Shown here piece by piece: positions 18,895 through 29,528 of a stretch of DNA of 64,000 nt. This DNA is from Anaerolinea sp. (lineage in GTDB: Bacteria; Chloroflexota; Dehalococcoidia; Tepidiformales; Tepidiformaceae): NCBI GenBank assembly GCA_013822275.1, contig PNKC01000008.1:1-64000 (forward strand), read 5' to 3'. The notes under the pieces were generated by a model. That model made no database searches and had not been told where the DNA came from. It saw only the letters and a program-made list of their open reading frames with translations. The position numbers and the translations under genes are program-made. Each line of letters starts with the position of its first letter. Position 1 is the first letter of the stretch.

Positions 18895-20145
18895 GTGTTC
18901 AACCGCAGAGACTTCGTGAAGGGCGGCGTCGCCCTGGTAAGCATTGGCACAACGGCGCAGTCGCTCCTGAAGGGGAGTGTGGCGTTTGCGGCCCAGCACC
19001 CAAACGACGTGCTGGCGAAAAACAACGGCAAGATCCTCGTCCTCGTACAGATGGCCGGTGGCAATGATGGGTTAAATACCCTGCCGCCCATAGGTGATGC
19101 TGCGTACCGCTCGGCGCGCAAGATCATCGGTGTCGCGGATGACGCGATCCTGCCGCTGGAAGGCGGCTACGGATTACACCCAAACCTTTCCGGGCTGAAG
19201 ACGCTCTGGGGCGAGGGCCGCCTGGCCGTTGTGCGCGGCGTGGGGTATCCCCAACAGGATTACAGCCACTTCAAGTCGATGGCTATCTGGCAGGCTGGCG
19301 ACCCCGAGCTGAAGCTTCAGGACGGCTGGCTCGGGCGCACCCTGGAGAAGATGGAGTCCGAGCAGCACGACCCCTTCAAGGGCTTCAACATTGGGACCTC
19401 CACGCCGCCAGAGATGCGCATCGCCAGCATCCCGATCCCATCGGTAAACGACCCGGCGGATTACAACTTCGCCGTCGGCGTCCGGAGCGCGACGGGCACG
19501 GACCCGCGCACCGCCACGCTGATGAAGCTGTACGAGCAGTACCCGGCGGCTTCGCCCTACGGCGTCCTGTTGGAGACCACGGTGGAGAACGCCGTGACCA
19601 GCGCGAAGCAGCTCGCCGAGGTGGCCAAGACCTACGTGCCCGCGGTCGTCTACCCGGAGACTTCGTTCGCTTCGGGGCTCTCCGTGCTGGCGGAGGCCAT
19701 CGTCGGTAACCTGGGCATGCGAGTCGGGCACGTCACCCTGGGCGGATTCGATACCCACTCCGGCCAGGTGGAAGACCACGACAGGCTGATGACCACGCTT
19801 GATGAGGGCCTCACAGCGTTCTACCGGGACCTGGCAGCTCACGGCAAGGCCGACGACGTGCTCGTCCTGACCTGGAGCGAGTTCGGGCGGCGGGTACAGG
19901 AGAACGCCAGCGGGGGTTCGGACCACGGGTCGGCGAGCGTCATGTTCGCCCTGGGCAACGGCGTCCAGAAGGGCCTCTACGGGGATGCGCCGAGCCTGTC
20001 CAAACTGATCGACAACGGCAACCTGTCCTTCACGACGGACTTCCGCTCGGTCTACGCGACGGTCATGGAGCGCTGGCTGGGCGTGCCGAGCGAAGCCATC
20101 CTGGGGAAGAACTGGGACCAGGTCGGGTTCATCCGGGCTGCGTGA
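18895..20145 (+). CDS. DUF1501 family protein (sulfatase-like fold) with Tat signal
   Basis: A 416-aa DUF1501 protein with an N-terminal twin-arginine signal (FNRRDFVKGGVALVSIG). Conserved blocks are VLVQMAGGNDGLNTLPP, YGLHPNLSGLKTLW, HFKSMAIWQAGD, GGFDTHSGQ and VLTWSEFGRRVQENASGG followed by DHGSASVMF, with His and Asp residues laid out as in the alkaline phosphatase/sulfatase superfamily. The GTG start at 18895 has GGAG eight bases upstream. It probably acts outside the cell together with the DUF1800 partner; the substrate is unknown. Confidence 0.9.
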   Translation: MFNRRDFVKGGVALVSIGTTAQSLLKGSVAFAAQHPNDVLAKNNGKILVLVQMAGGNDGLNTLPPIGDAAYRSARKIIGVADDAILPLEGGYGLHPNLSGLKTLWGEGRLAVVRGVGYPQQDYSHFKSMAIWQAGDPELKLQDGWLGRTLEKMESEQHDPFKGFNIGTSTPPEMRIASIPIPSVNDPADYNFAVGVRSATGTDPRTATLMKLYEQYPAASPYGVLLETTVENAVTSAKQLAEVAKTYVPAVVYPETSFASGLSVLAEAIVGNLGMRVGHVTLGGFDTHSGQVEDHDRLMTTLDEGLTAFYRDLAAHGKADDVLVLTWSEFGRRVQENASGGSDHGSASVMFALGNGVQKGLYGDAPSLSKLIDNGNLSFTTDFRSVYATVMERWLGVPSEAILGKNWDQVGFIRAA

Positions 20146-20173
20146 GGGTGGAGTGTCCTCGGGCGGCCCGCCT

Positions 20174-20179
20174 TACAAT
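20174..20179 (+). promoter_or_regulatory. -10 element TACAAT of apt
   Basis: TACAAT ends six bases before the GTG at 20186, with no ribosome binding site between them. It supports both the choice of GTG as start and a leaderless mRNA. Confidence 0.6.
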
Positions 20180-20185
20180 CCCGGC

Positions 20186-20698
20186 GTGGACCTGAAGACG
20201 CTCATCCGCGACGTGCCTGATTTCCCCCAGCCCGGCATCCTCTTTCGGGACATAACGCCGCTCCTGGGTGACCCCGAGGGGTTCCGGTTCGCGCTTGGCA
20301 AGCTGTCCGAACTCGCCGCCGCCTCGGGGGCCGGTACGGTCGTAGCGATCGAATCGCGGGGGTTCGTCTTCGGGGCGCCCGTCGCGGCCGAGCTTGGGCC
20401 GCCCTTCGTCCCGGTGCGCAAGCCCGGCAAGCTGCCGGCGGCACGGATGTCCGTGGAATACTCGTTGGAGTACGGCGAGAACCAGCTCGATATCCACGAG
20501 GACGCGTTCGCGCCCGGCACGCGCGCGTTCATCATCGATGACCTGCTCGCCACCGGAGGCACGGCGCGCGCGGCGGCGAAACTTGTCGAGATGGTTGGCG
20601 GCGTTGTCGCCGGCCTCGGGTTCGTGATTGAACTCGAAGCGTTGCGGGGCCGCGAAAGGCTCGCGGGATACGCCGTCGCCTCCCTCGTCACTTACTGA
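20186..20698 (+). CDS. apt: Adenine phosphoribosyltransferase
   Basis: A 170-aa type I phosphoribosyltransferase that converts adenine and PRPP to AMP. Conserved blocks are DFPQPGILFRDITPLL, AIESRGFVFGAPVA, VPVRKPGKLPA (substrate loop), YSLEYGENQLDIHEDA and the PRPP motif AFIIDDLLATGGTARAA. The GTG start gives the standard length; the frame is open a little further upstream. It salvages the adenine released by MtnP, encoded 1.7 kb downstream, so it belongs functionally with the SAM-recycling block. Confidence 0.95.
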   Translation: MDLKTLIRDVPDFPQPGILFRDITPLLGDPEGFRFALGKLSELAAASGAGTVVAIESRGFVFGAPVAAELGPPFVPVRKPGKLPAARMSVEYSLEYGENQLDIHEDAFAPGTRAFIIDDLLATGGTARAAAKLVEMVGGVVAGLGFVIELEALRGRERLAGYAVASLVTY

Positions 20699-20727
20699 TT
20701 GCGGGGCGCACGCCTCAGTGGCTCGGT

Positions 20728-20759
20728 GTACCACTCGTCTGAGGTACCCCTCGTCTGAC
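20728..20759. repeat. Tandem 16-bp direct repeat upstream of the MarR gene
   Basis: Two adjacent 16-bp units, GTACCACTCGTCTGAG at 20728-20743 and GTACCCCTCGTCTGAC at 20744-20759, differ at two positions. They lie between apt and the MarR gene, about 80 bases before its start, and could be a regulator binding site or a remnant duplication. Confidence 0.55.
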
Positions 20760-20784
20760 AGACCGCGGAGTTTACATTCAAGTT

Positions 20785-20822
20785 GGCGAACAAATCCACA
20801 CGACTCTTTACGATCGTTCGCC
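20785..20822 (+). promoter_or_regulatory. Candidate MarR operator (inverted repeat)
   Basis: A 7-bp inverted repeat, GGCGAAC at 20785-20791 and GTTCGCC at 20816-20822, has its arms about three helical turns apart and ends just before the -10 element at 20829. Its placement over the -35 region fits autorepression by the MarR protein, though no experiment or known operator supports it. Confidence 0.4.
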
Positions 20823-20828
20823 CGGTGC

Positions 20829-20834
20829 TACGAT
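20829..20834 (+). promoter_or_regulatory. -10 element TACGAT of the MarR gene
   Basis: TACGAT ends six bases before the ATG at 20841, and no Shine-Dalgarno sequence is present, so the transcript is probably leaderless. Confidence 0.6.
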
Positions 20835-20840
20835 GCTCGC

Positions 20841-21290
20841 ATGGGCGGTCTCGCGACCGGCGACCTTGAGCTCCTCACCAGTCTCTACCGGACCACCAAT
20901 GCAGCTGTGCGTGAACTCGATCAGCGCCTCGGCAGAGATCACGGCATTACCTTCATGCAGGCCATCACGCTGCTGGCGGTCGATTCGTTCGACCGGCCCC
21001 AGCCCCACCTCGTGGCCGAATACCTCTCCCAGCAGTCCCAAACCGTCACCGGCGTGCTTGACCGGCTGGAGCGCGCGGGCCACGTTTCCCGCCAGCGCGA
21101 CCTGGGCGACCGCCGCGCCGTCCGCCTTGAGTTAACCGAAAGCGGGCGGGCCCTCGTCGAGGCAATCTCTTCCACACTCATTCGTCACGTTGAGGATGTC
21201 CTGCAAGGACTCAACCGGGACACCCGCACCCACTTGCGCGAGGAGTTGGCCGAACTGGAAGAGGCCATCAAGGCGAGAGCCGCGCACTAA
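20841..21290 (+). CDS. MarR family transcriptional regulator
   Basis: A 149-aa winged-helix regulator. The recognition region is LVAEYLSQQSQTVTGVLDRL, followed by the MarR wing ERAGHVSRQRDLGDRRAVRL and dimerising C-terminal helices (LREELAELEEAIKARAAH). The start at 20841 was chosen for the leaderless promoter and family length. It sits between apt and mtnA; the mtnA promoter begins five bases after its stop. Whether it controls the SAM-salvage genes or only itself is unknown. Confidence 0.9.
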   Translation: MGGLATGDLELLTSLYRTTNAAVRELDQRLGRDHGITFMQAITLLAVDSFDRPQPHLVAEYLSQQSQTVTGVLDRLERAGHVSRQRDLGDRRAVRLELTESGRALVEAISSTLIRHVEDVLQGLNRDTRTHLREELAELEEAIKARAAH

Positions 21291-21294
21291 ACGG

Positions 21295-21300
21295 TAGACT
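21295..21300 (+). promoter_or_regulatory. -10 element TAGACT of mtnA
   Basis: TAGACT lies seven bases before the GTG start at 21308 and just after the MarR stop codon, suggesting an independent leaderless transcript for mtnA. Confidence 0.55.
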
Positions 21301-21307
21301 TGTCACC

Positions 21308-22336
21308 GTGACTGTCGTCCCTCTGCGCATCCTCCGCGGCGAGTGCTTGGAAGTCCTTGACCAAACGCTCCTCCCCGGTGAAGAGCGCCACCTCGCTCTG
21401 CGCGACGTAGCGGCCCTCTGCGAAGCGGTCGCTTCTCTGCGCGTCAGGGGCGCACCGCTGCTGGGGATCGTGGGGGCGGCGGGCATGGCCATCGCTGCGG
21501 AGCGGGGCGATGCCTCGGATGGGGCACTGCGGGCCGCCTACGAGCGCATCGCCGCCACCCGTCCTACCGCTGTCGAACTCGCGTCTATCGCACGCCTCGG
21601 CCTTGAAGCTGCCCTTGCCGCCGGCCAGTCACCTGCCATGCGCCGGGCCGCCCTCTGGGCGTTCGTCGAGGGCCACCTCGCCCGGCGCATGGCGGAGGAC
21701 CTGGACCTCGCGACGCGGGGTGCGAGTTTGCTGCCCCAGGGGTGTGCTGTGCTCACGCACTGCAACACCGGTGCGCTCGCCACGGGGGGCATCGGCACGG
21801 CGCTCGGCGTCATCCAACTGGCCTGGCAGCAGGGCAAACTGGAACGCTGCTATGCCACGGAGACGCGCCCCCTCCTCCAGGGCGCCCGCCTGACGATGTG
21901 GGAGCTGGCGAAACTCGGCATCCCCGGCACGCTTCTCCCCGACACCGCCGCCGCCTCACTCATCGCCTCCGGGCGCGTCCAGGCGGTGATCACGGGGGCC
22001 GACCGCATCGCGCGGAACGGTGACACCGCGAACAAGGTCGGCACCTACGGCCTCGCCGCTGTCGCCGCCCGCCACGGGGTGCCGTTCTACATCGCCGCCC
22101 CGGTCACGACGATCGATCCATCCTGCCCTGATGGGGCAGCCATCCCCATCGAATTTCGTCCACCGGAGGAGGTCGGCGGGTTTGGCGGCGTCCGCTGGAG
22201 CCCGCCGCACGTGGCCGCCTACAATCCGGCCTTCGATGTGACGCCCGCCGGACTGATCAGCGCCATTGTCACGGAGCAAGGGGTGCTTCGCCCGCCATAC
22301 GCTTCCGCCATCGCCGCCCTCACGGGGCAGCGATAG
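21308..22336 (+). CDS. mtnA: Methylthioribose-1-phosphate isomerase
   Basis: A 342-aa eIF2B-like isomerase of the methionine salvage pathway, converting 5-methylthioribose-1-phosphate to the ribulose form. Conserved segments are VASLRVRGAPLLGIVGAAGM, LTHCNTGALATGGIGTALG with the catalytic cysteine, TRPLLQGARLTMWEL, and ITGADRIARNGDTANKVGTY with the catalytic aspartate. GTG start, leaderless promoter. It is followed 55 bases later by mtnP, whose product feeds it. Confidence 0.95.
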   Translation: MTVVPLRILRGECLEVLDQTLLPGEERHLALRDVAALCEAVASLRVRGAPLLGIVGAAGMAIAAERGDASDGALRAAYERIAATRPTAVELASIARLGLEAALAAGQSPAMRRAALWAFVEGHLARRMAEDLDLATRGASLLPQGCAVLTHCNTGALATGGIGTALGVIQLAWQQGKLERCYATETRPLLQGARLTMWELAKLGIPGTLLPDTAAASLIASGRVQAVITGADRIARNGDTANKVGTYGLAAVAARHGVPFYIAAPVTTIDPSCPDGAAIPIEFRPPEEVGGFGGVRWSPPHVAAYNPAFDVTPAGLISAIVTEQGVLRPPYASAIAALTGQR

Positions 22337-22350
22337 GCCGGAGGACGGGG

Positions 22351-22356
22351 TACACT
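22351..22356 (+). promoter_or_regulatory. -10 element TACACT before mtnP
   Basis: TACACT lies 35 bases before the mtnP GTG. Unlike its neighbours, this start also has a ribosome site (AAAGG), so a short-leader transcript is likely. No clear -35 is visible. Confidence 0.35.
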
Positions 22357-22391
22357 GGGTCATCAGCCCCTCGTCCTTGGAAAGGTGCGCC

Positions 22392-23267
22392 GTGGCCGGT
22401 ATCGCGCTTGCTGTACTTGGTGGGTCCGGGTTCTACGACATGCCGGGGCTGGACGCCGTTGAGGAGTTCGCCCCCGAGACCCCGTTCGGTCCGCCCAGCG
22501 CCGCCATCCGCGTGGGCACCATCGCCGGTCAGCGCGTGGCCTTCCTCGCGCGCCACGGCCACGGTCACCGGTTGCTCCCTTCCGAGATCCCCCAGCGCGC
22601 GAACTTCTGGGCGCTCAAGTCGCTTGGCGTCGAGCGTGTGCTCTCTGTCTCCGCGGTGGGCAGCCTCCGCGAAGACTACAGGCCTGGCGACGTCGTCGTC
22701 CCGGACCAGCTCATTGACCGCACGCGCGGCATTCGCCCGTCCACCTTCTTCGGTGACGGCGTCGTGGCCCACATTGCCTTCGCCGACCCGTTTTGCCCCG
22801 CGATGCGCCAGGCGGCGCTCTATTCCGCCTCGGCCACGGGTGCCCGCGCACACAGTGGCGGCTCCTACATCGTCATCGAAGGGCCGGCCTTCGGCACGCG
22901 GGCGGAGAGCGAGCTGTATCGCCGCTGGGGCGCGAGCGTCGTCGGCATGACCGCCCTGCCGGAAGCGAAGCTCGCCCGCGAAGCGGAGCTCTGTTATGCC
23001 ATCCTCGCCGCCGTGACCGATTACGACGCATGGCATGAGCATCACGAAGCGGTGGACGCGAGGAGCGTCTTCGAAGTCCTCGCCCGCAACGTCGCCACCA
23101 GCCAGGAAGCCATCCGGCACGCTGTCCCGGCGCTCGCGGGTCTGCGCGCCTGCACATGCCGCGCCACGCTGGACGCCGCGCTCGTGACGTCCCCGGGTGC
23201 CATCTCCGCCGAGGCGCGCGCCCGCCTGGGGCCGATACTCTCCCGGCGCCTGGGAGAGACCGCATGA
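22392..23267 (+). CDS. mtnP: S-methyl-5'-thioadenosine phosphorylase
   Basis: A 291-aa purine-nucleoside-phosphorylase-type enzyme that splits methylthioadenosine into adenine and methylthioribose-1-phosphate. Motifs are VLGGSGFYDMPGL, VAFLARHGHGHRLLPSEIP, RANFWALKSLGVERVL, PFCPAMRQAAL, GGSYIVIEGPAFGTRAESEL and GMTALPEAKLAREAEL. The start at 22392 has AAAGG seven bases upstream. It overlaps the kinase gene by ATGA. Its products are used by Apt and MtnA, both encoded just upstream. The C-terminus is somewhat longer than in compact MtnPs. Confidence 0.93.
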   Translation: MAGIALAVLGGSGFYDMPGLDAVEEFAPETPFGPPSAAIRVGTIAGQRVAFLARHGHGHRLLPSEIPQRANFWALKSLGVERVLSVSAVGSLREDYRPGDVVVPDQLIDRTRGIRPSTFFGDGVVAHIAFADPFCPAMRQAALYSASATGARAHSGGSYIVIEGPAFGTRAESELYRRWGASVVGMTALPEAKLAREAELCYAILAAVTDYDAWHEHHEAVDARSVFEVLARNVATSQEAIRHAVPALAGLRACTCRATLDAALVTSPGAISAEARARLGPILSRRLGETA

Positions 23268-24174
23268 GCCTGCTTGTCGCCGGTTGGGTAGCGATGGACG
23301 AAATCGAGACGCCGTTCGCGAAGGTCACGGAATCCCTCGGCGGCTCTGCCACCTGTGCCGCCCTGGCCGGGTCGCTCTTCACGGACGTGCGCCTGCTCGC
23401 CGCCGTTGGCGAAGACTTCCCCGCCGGCGAACGCGCGAAACTCGTCCGGCCAAACATCGACCTCGCCGGCCTTGTGACGAGCGGTCCGAAAACGAGCCGC
23501 TGGGGTGGGCGCTACCACTACGACATGAACACCCGCGACACCCTCTACACAGAGCTTGGAGTGAACCTGGACTGGACCCCCGCCCTCCCGGACGGCTGGG
23601 AGCACTCCACGACGGCCTTCCTCGCGGCGGGCGACCCCCTTCTGCAGCGAGCCATCATTCGCAGCCTGGCGGCCCCCCGCGCGACGATGGTCGACACGAT
23701 CAAGTTCTTCATCGATGGAGCGCTGGACGACCTGAAGGAGACCATGCGCCACGCCGACTTCGTCGCCCTCAACGAAAGCGAGGCGCGTGAAGTGGCGCGC
23801 ACACCCAGCATTGCCCGCGCCGGCCGCGAACTGATCAACGGCGGCGCCAGGGGCGTATTGATTAAGCTCGGCGAGTATGGCGCGGCGCTCATTTCGGACG
23901 AGGATTACTTTGTGGCGCCCGGCTATCCGCTGGATGAGGTGATCGACCCCACGGGCGCGGGCGACGCGTTCGCGGGCGGTTTCATGGGCCACCTGGACAC
24001 CGTACCGGTGATCAACGCTGCCGAGGTTCGCCGGGGCGTGGTCTACGGCTCCGCGGTCGCTTCGTTCTGCGTCGAAGGTTTCGGCCCCAACCGCTTGCTC
24101 ACACTCACGCGCGACGAGGTGGATGCCCGCTACCGCGAGTTCCGCCGCCTGACCTACTTCGAGGCGGCTGACTG

Positions 24175-24175
<1 letters not shown>
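23264..24175 (+). CDS. PfkB family sugar/nucleoside kinase
   Basis: A 303-aa ribokinase-like kinase. The N-terminal GGSATCAALAGSLF and the C-terminal DPTGAGDAFAGGFMGHL (anion hole and catalytic Asp) are clear. The start ATG overlaps the mtnP stop (ATGA) and the stop overlaps the next start (TGATG), so it is co-translated with its neighbours. The substrate is not readable. Adenosine is an attractive candidate, because AhcY encoded two genes later releases adenosine that must be removed, but ribose-type sugars remain possible. Confidence 0.85.
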
Positions 24176-26417
<2,242 letters not shown>

Positions 26418-26443
26418 GAGGTCCGGCGATGGGAGCTACCGCG

Positions 26444-26731
26444 TCAGCGGCCCTCCCAATAGCCCGGCCGCTGGGACGTGTGCACGACGGCGATGATGCG
26501 CACCTCTCGAGCGGTGACGCGGTACACCAGATAGTACGGGACGGTTTCGAGCCGGAGGCGACGAGTGCCCTGCAGGTAACCGGCTCCGGCTTCCGGAAAG
26601 GCCTCCAGACGCGCGACGGCATCCTCCATGCTCCGCTCGAAAGTCTCAACGGAGCCTGGGTCGCGATGGGCGAAAGCGAACCGCGCGAGCCGGGCTTCCC
26701 GCCGAGCCGCCCGAGCGAGACGCACGCGCAC
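26444..26731 (-). CDS. RelE/ParE family toxin
   Basis: A 95-aa basic protein typical of ParE/RelE toxins: N-terminal helices (RREARLARFAFAHRDPGS), GAGYLQGTRRLRLETVPYYL and the C-terminal strand VYRVTAREVRIIAVVHTSQR. The GTG start lies two bases after the antitoxin stop, so the two are translationally coupled. It is wedged between ahcY and the metK riboswitch and may have been inserted into an ancestral SAM-cycle operon. Whether it targets gyrase or mRNA is not evident. Confidence 0.85.
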   Translation of the reverse strand: MRVRLARAARREARLARFAFAHRDPGSVETFERSMEDAVARLEAFPEAGAGYLQGTRRLRLETVPYYLVYRVTAREVRIIAVVHTSQRPGYWEGR

Positions 26732-26733
26732 GG

Positions 26734-26988
26734 TTAGCCGGCCATCGCATCGGGCTCATCCTCGTCGCCGAAGATGTAGGCCTTCGCTTCGTCCCAATCC
26801 ATCAACTCCGCTTTGCCTTCATCGAGTTCCTTCAGGCGGCGCTCGATCTCGGCGGCCCAGGCTTCGTCGTAGCCAGGCTCCTTCACAAAGCTCCGGGAGA
26901 TCTGGATAACCAGCAGCTCTCGCTCGTCCTGGTCGAGGAGGAGCGCGTCCTGGAGGACGGATTCACGGGTCACGGCTTGTTCCGTCAT
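26734..26988 (-). CDS. Addiction-module antitoxin (TIGR02574-like)
   Basis: An 84-aa acidic protein with the pattern of the small addiction-module component: LLDQDERELLVIQISRSF, then EAWAAEIERRLKELDEGKAE and a terminal LMDWDEAKAYIFG. It precedes the ParE-like toxin with a two-base gap. TATACT six bases before its ATG gives a leaderless start. The acidic C-terminus (DEDEPD) is the likely toxin-binding tail. Confidence 0.85.
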   Translation of the reverse strand: MTEQAVTRESVLQDALLLDQDERELLVIQISRSFVKEPGYDEAWAAEIERRLKELDEGKAELMDWDEAKAYIFGDEDEPDAMAG

Positions 26989-26994
26989 CTGGGC

Positions 26995-27000
26995 AGTATA
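26995..27000 (-). promoter_or_regulatory. -10 element TATACT of the ParE-type module
   Basis: TATACT (minus strand) ends six bases before the antitoxin ATG at 26988. There is no ribosome binding site, so the transcript is probably leaderless. Confidence 0.6.
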
Positions 27001-27030
27001 ACGCGCGGATCAAGGGCCCGCCCCCGGATT

Positions 27031-27058
27031 TTGCGATGCCCGCGGCTCCTGCTACGAT
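27031..27058 (+). promoter_or_regulatory. Promoter of the metK riboswitch transcript
   Basis: TTGCGA at 27031-27036 (4 of 6 matches to the -35 consensus), a 16-base spacer and TACGAT at 27053-27058 place the start near 27065. That is exactly at the 5' strand of the riboswitch, which supports both assignments. Confidence 0.5.
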
Positions 27059-27064
27059 GATTAC

Positions 27065-27203
27065 AGTGTCAAGAGGGCGAAGGGTTAACCCCCTTGCGCC
27101 CGGCAACCTGGTTATGCCTCCAAGGTGCCAAGAGGACGCGGTCCTTCCCGCGAAGGACAACAAAAGGCGGGCTTCCAACTAGCCCGCCCCTCCTGTGGAG
27201 GGG
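27065..27203 (+). promoter_or_regulatory. SAM riboswitch (SAM-I/IV clan) upstream of metK
   Basis: The conserved SAM-aptamer words TCAAGAG, CCGGCAACC and AAGGTGCCAA occur in order. P2 is GGGCG-AAGGG paired with CCCTT-CGCCC around TTAACC. P3 is ACCT...AGGT. A third hairpin CGCGG/CCGCG has a TCCTT loop that can pair with AAGGA just downstream, a pseudoknot typical of the SAM-IV side of the clan. Short TGTC and GACA segments can close P1. Hairpins at 27166-27188 and 27187-27203 overlap and are mutually exclusive, and CCCCTCCTG recurs in the terminator, a plausible expression platform that turns metK off when SAM is high. Confidence 0.72.
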
Positions 27204-27229
27204 AACTCCGGCCGATGATTGGCCTGTAC

Positions 27230-27256
27230 GCCCCTCCTGAGAACGAGGGGCTTTTC
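27230..27256 (+). terminator. Intrinsic terminator of the metK leader
   Basis: GCCCCTC at 27230-27236 pairs with GAGGGGC at 27245-27251 across an 8-base loop and is followed by CTTTTCC. The upstream copy of CCCCTCC (27187-27193) can compete for the same GAGGGG strand, giving an antiterminator alternative controlled by the aptamer. Confidence 0.7.
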
Positions 27257-27309
27257 CGTGCCCTCCACGCAATCTCCAACCAATGCCGAGAGGACCGAAC
27301 ACAACGCAC

Positions 27310-28503
27310 ATGGCTGAACGCAAACTCCTGACCTCCGAATCCGTCACGGAGGGCCACCCGGACAAAGTCTGTGACCAGATCAGCGATGGCATCCTGGACG
27401 CCATCTATACCCAGGACAACATGTCTCGCGTTGCCTGCGAAACCGCCATTACGAACGGCCTCGTGCTTGTCACCGGCGAAATCACGACCAGGGCCTACGT
27501 GGACATCCCCGGCATCGTCCGTAAGACGATCCTGGACATCGGCTACACCTCTTCCGAGATCGGTTTCGATGGCGAGACGTGCGGCGTAATCACCGCCATC
27601 AACGAGCAGTCCTCCGACATCAAGAACGCCGTTGACCGGGCTTACGAAGCCCGCCACGGCGACCTTGAAGACGAGGACCTGGACACCGGCGCGGGTGACC
27701 AGGGGATGATGATCGGTTTCGCCTGTACCGAGACGCCGGAACTTATGCCCCTCACGATTTCGCTGGCCCACCGCCTCACGCGGCGGCTCGCCGAAGCGCG
27801 CAAAAGCGGCGAACTCCCCTGGCTTCGCCCGGACGGCAAGTCCCAGGTCTCAATCGAATACGACGAGAACTGGCTCCCGCGGCGCGCCGAGGCGGTCGTC
27901 ATCTCCACGCAGCACTCCCCGGACGTGGACAACGAAACGATCATGACCGACGTCCGCGCCCACATCATCAACACGATCGTCGATTCGAAACTGATTGATT
28001 CGGCGACCAAGGTGTTCATCAACCCGTCCGGCCGCTTCGTCATCGGCGGGCCGAAAGGTGACGCAGGCCTCACCGGGCGGAAGATCATCGTGGATACATA
28101 CGGCGGCATAGCCCGCCATGGCGGCGGCGCCTTCAGCGGCAAAGACCCGACGAAAGTCGATCGCTCCGGCGCCTATGCCGCCCGTTGGGTGGCCAAGAAC
28201 ATCGTCGCCGCCGGCCTGGCGACCCGCTGCGAGTTCCTCCTCTCCTACGCCATCGGCGTCGCCCACCCCACCTCCATTGGCATCGAGACGTTCGGCACCG
28301 GCAAAGTTTCCGACCACAAGATCCTCGAGGCCGTCCGCCAGCACTTCGACCTCCGCCCGGGCGCCATCATCCGCGACCTCAACCTCCGGCGGCCGATCTA
28401 CAAGGCCACCGCCGCCTACGGCCACTTCGGGCGTACGGACCTTAACGTGCCCTGGGAAGACACGTCTCGCGTGGCATCCCTGCGCTCGGCCGCCGGGCTG
28501 TAG
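27310..28503 (+). CDS. metK: S-adenosylmethionine synthase
   Basis: A 397-aa methionine adenosyltransferase making SAM from methionine and ATP. Motifs are [77 protein letters not shown], the P-loop-like [20 protein letters not shown], and [20 protein letters not shown]. The ATG at 27310 gives the family N-terminus; an earlier in-frame ATG at 27283 adds nine residues. Neither has a well-spaced ribosome site. It is preceded by a SAM riboswitch and followed after eight bases by the sugar-nucleotide genes. Confidence 0.97.
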   Translation: MAERKLLTSESVTEGHPDKVCDQISDGILDAIYTQDNMSRVACETAITNGLVLVTGEITTRAYVDIPGIVRKTILDIGYTSSEIGFDGETCGVITAINEQSSDIKNAVDRAYEARHGDLEDEDLDTGAGDQGMMIGFACTETPELMPLTISLAHRLTRRLAEARKSGELPWLRPDGKSQVSIEYDENWLPRRAEAVVISTQHSPDVDNETIMTDVRAHIINTIVDSKLIDSATKVFINPSGRFVIGGPKGDAGLTGRKIIVDTYGGIARHGGGAFSGKDPTKVDRSGAYAARWVAKNIVAAGLATRCEFLLSYAIGVAHPTSIGIETFGTGKVSDHKILEAVRQHFDLRPGAIIRDLNLRRPIYKATAAYGHFGRTDLNVPWEDTSRVASLRSAAGL

Positions 28504-28511
28504 CGCTCCGC

Positions 28512-29528
28512 ATGGACGCGATCGTCCTCGTCGGAGGCCAGGGCACCAGGCTCCGCCCTCTGACGGCGACGCGCCACAAGAGCCTCGTGCCCCTGCTGAA
28601 CCGCCCGGCGATCGAGTTTCTCTTCGATTGGCTCCGGCGCTCCGGGTTCCGCCGGGCCGTGCTTGCCCTCGGACAGAATAACGATGACCTGGCGGCCGCC
28701 TACCCGCCGGGCGTTTACGATGGGCTCGAACTCGTGCTCGTCCAGGAGCACGCACGGCTCGAATCGGGCGGCGCCATCCGCAACGCCGTGACGGAGGCCG
28801 GGGTCGAAGGCCGATTCACCGTACTGAACGGGGACGTGTTCGTCGACTTCGACTTCGCCGCTGCCCTCCGGAGCCATGAGCGGCTCGGCGCGGACTTGAC
28901 CCTCGCCCTCTATGAGGTTCCGGATCCTTCTTCGTTCGGCGTCGCGGTGGTTGGCGCGGAAGGGCTCGTTACCGGCTTCGTCGAGAAGCCCCCGCCGGGC
29001 CAGGCTCCCGGCAACCTCGTTAACGCCGGGGTTTGGATCTTCGAACCGGAGCTCGTGGCCGAAATCCCGCCGGGGCCGGTACGCGTGGAAGAGACGCTCT
29101 TCCCATCGCTCGTAGCGCGCAGACGGCGTGTGCTGGGCTACCAGTTCCAGGGCGTCTGGGCGGACATTGGCACCCCCGCCCGCTACCTTGCGCTCCACAA
29201 CGCCCTCCTCGCGGATGGCAGGAATGTGGTGGACGACAGCGCATCCATTGAGGCAGGCGCCCGGCTCAATGGGACGGCCGTTGGCGCGGGTTCCGTGATT
29301 TCGGCGTCCGCTTCTGTCTCGGGCTCCATCCTCTGGGAGTCCGTCGCAATTGGCGCCGGGGCGAACGTGACCGGCAGCATCATCGCGGATGGCTCGGTGA
29401 TAGGCGCCGGGGCCACGATCACCGGCGCCGTCATCGGCAGCGGCGCAATCATCCCCGCCGGGGCCAGCCTCCCTCCGGGTACGTCCCTAGAGGCGAAGGC
29501 GCGCTATCATGCGGGAGATGACCGATAA
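28512..29528 (+). CDS. Sugar-phosphate nucleotidyltransferase (mannose-1-P guanylyltransferase type)
   Basis: A 338-aa enzyme with the N-terminal signature IVLVGGQGTRLRPLTATRHK, LVPLLNRPAIEFLFDWL, FTVLNGDVFVDFD and VTGFVEKPPPGQAPGNLVNA. The last 90 residues are a left-handed beta-helix of hexapeptide repeats (IEAGARLNGTAVGAGSVI, and so on). Overall it resembles GDP-mannose or glucose-1-phosphate nucleotidyltransferases. It is followed, with overlap, by a phosphohexomutase and a PGI/PMI, a set that would interconvert fructose-6-P, hexose-6-P, hexose-1-P and NDP-hexose for glycan synthesis. The exact base and sugar are not certain. Confidence 0.88.
   Translation: MDAIVLVGGQGTRLRPLTATRHKSLVPLLNRPAIEFLFDWLRRSGFRRAVLALGQNNDDLAAAYPPGVYDGLELVLVQEHARLESGGAIRNAVTEAGVEGRFTVLNGDVFVDFDFAAALRSHERLGADLTLALYEVPDPSSFGVAVVGAEGLVTGFVEKPPPGQAPGNLVNAGVWIFEPELVAEIPPGPVRVEETLFPSLVARRRRVLGYQFQGVWADIGTPARYLALHNALLADGRNVVDDSASIEAGARLNGTAVGAGSVISASASVSGSILWESVAIGAGANVTGSIIADGSVIGAGATITGAVIGSGAIIPAGASLPPGTSLEAKARYHAGDDR
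29505..29510 (+). promoter_or_regulatory. Internal -10 element TATCAT before the phosphohexomutase
   Basis: TATCAT lies inside the end of the nucleotidyltransferase gene, seven bases before the ATG at 29518. It could give an internal leaderless transcript; the GCGGGAG in between is too close to the ATG to be a good ribosome site. Confidence 0.4.
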
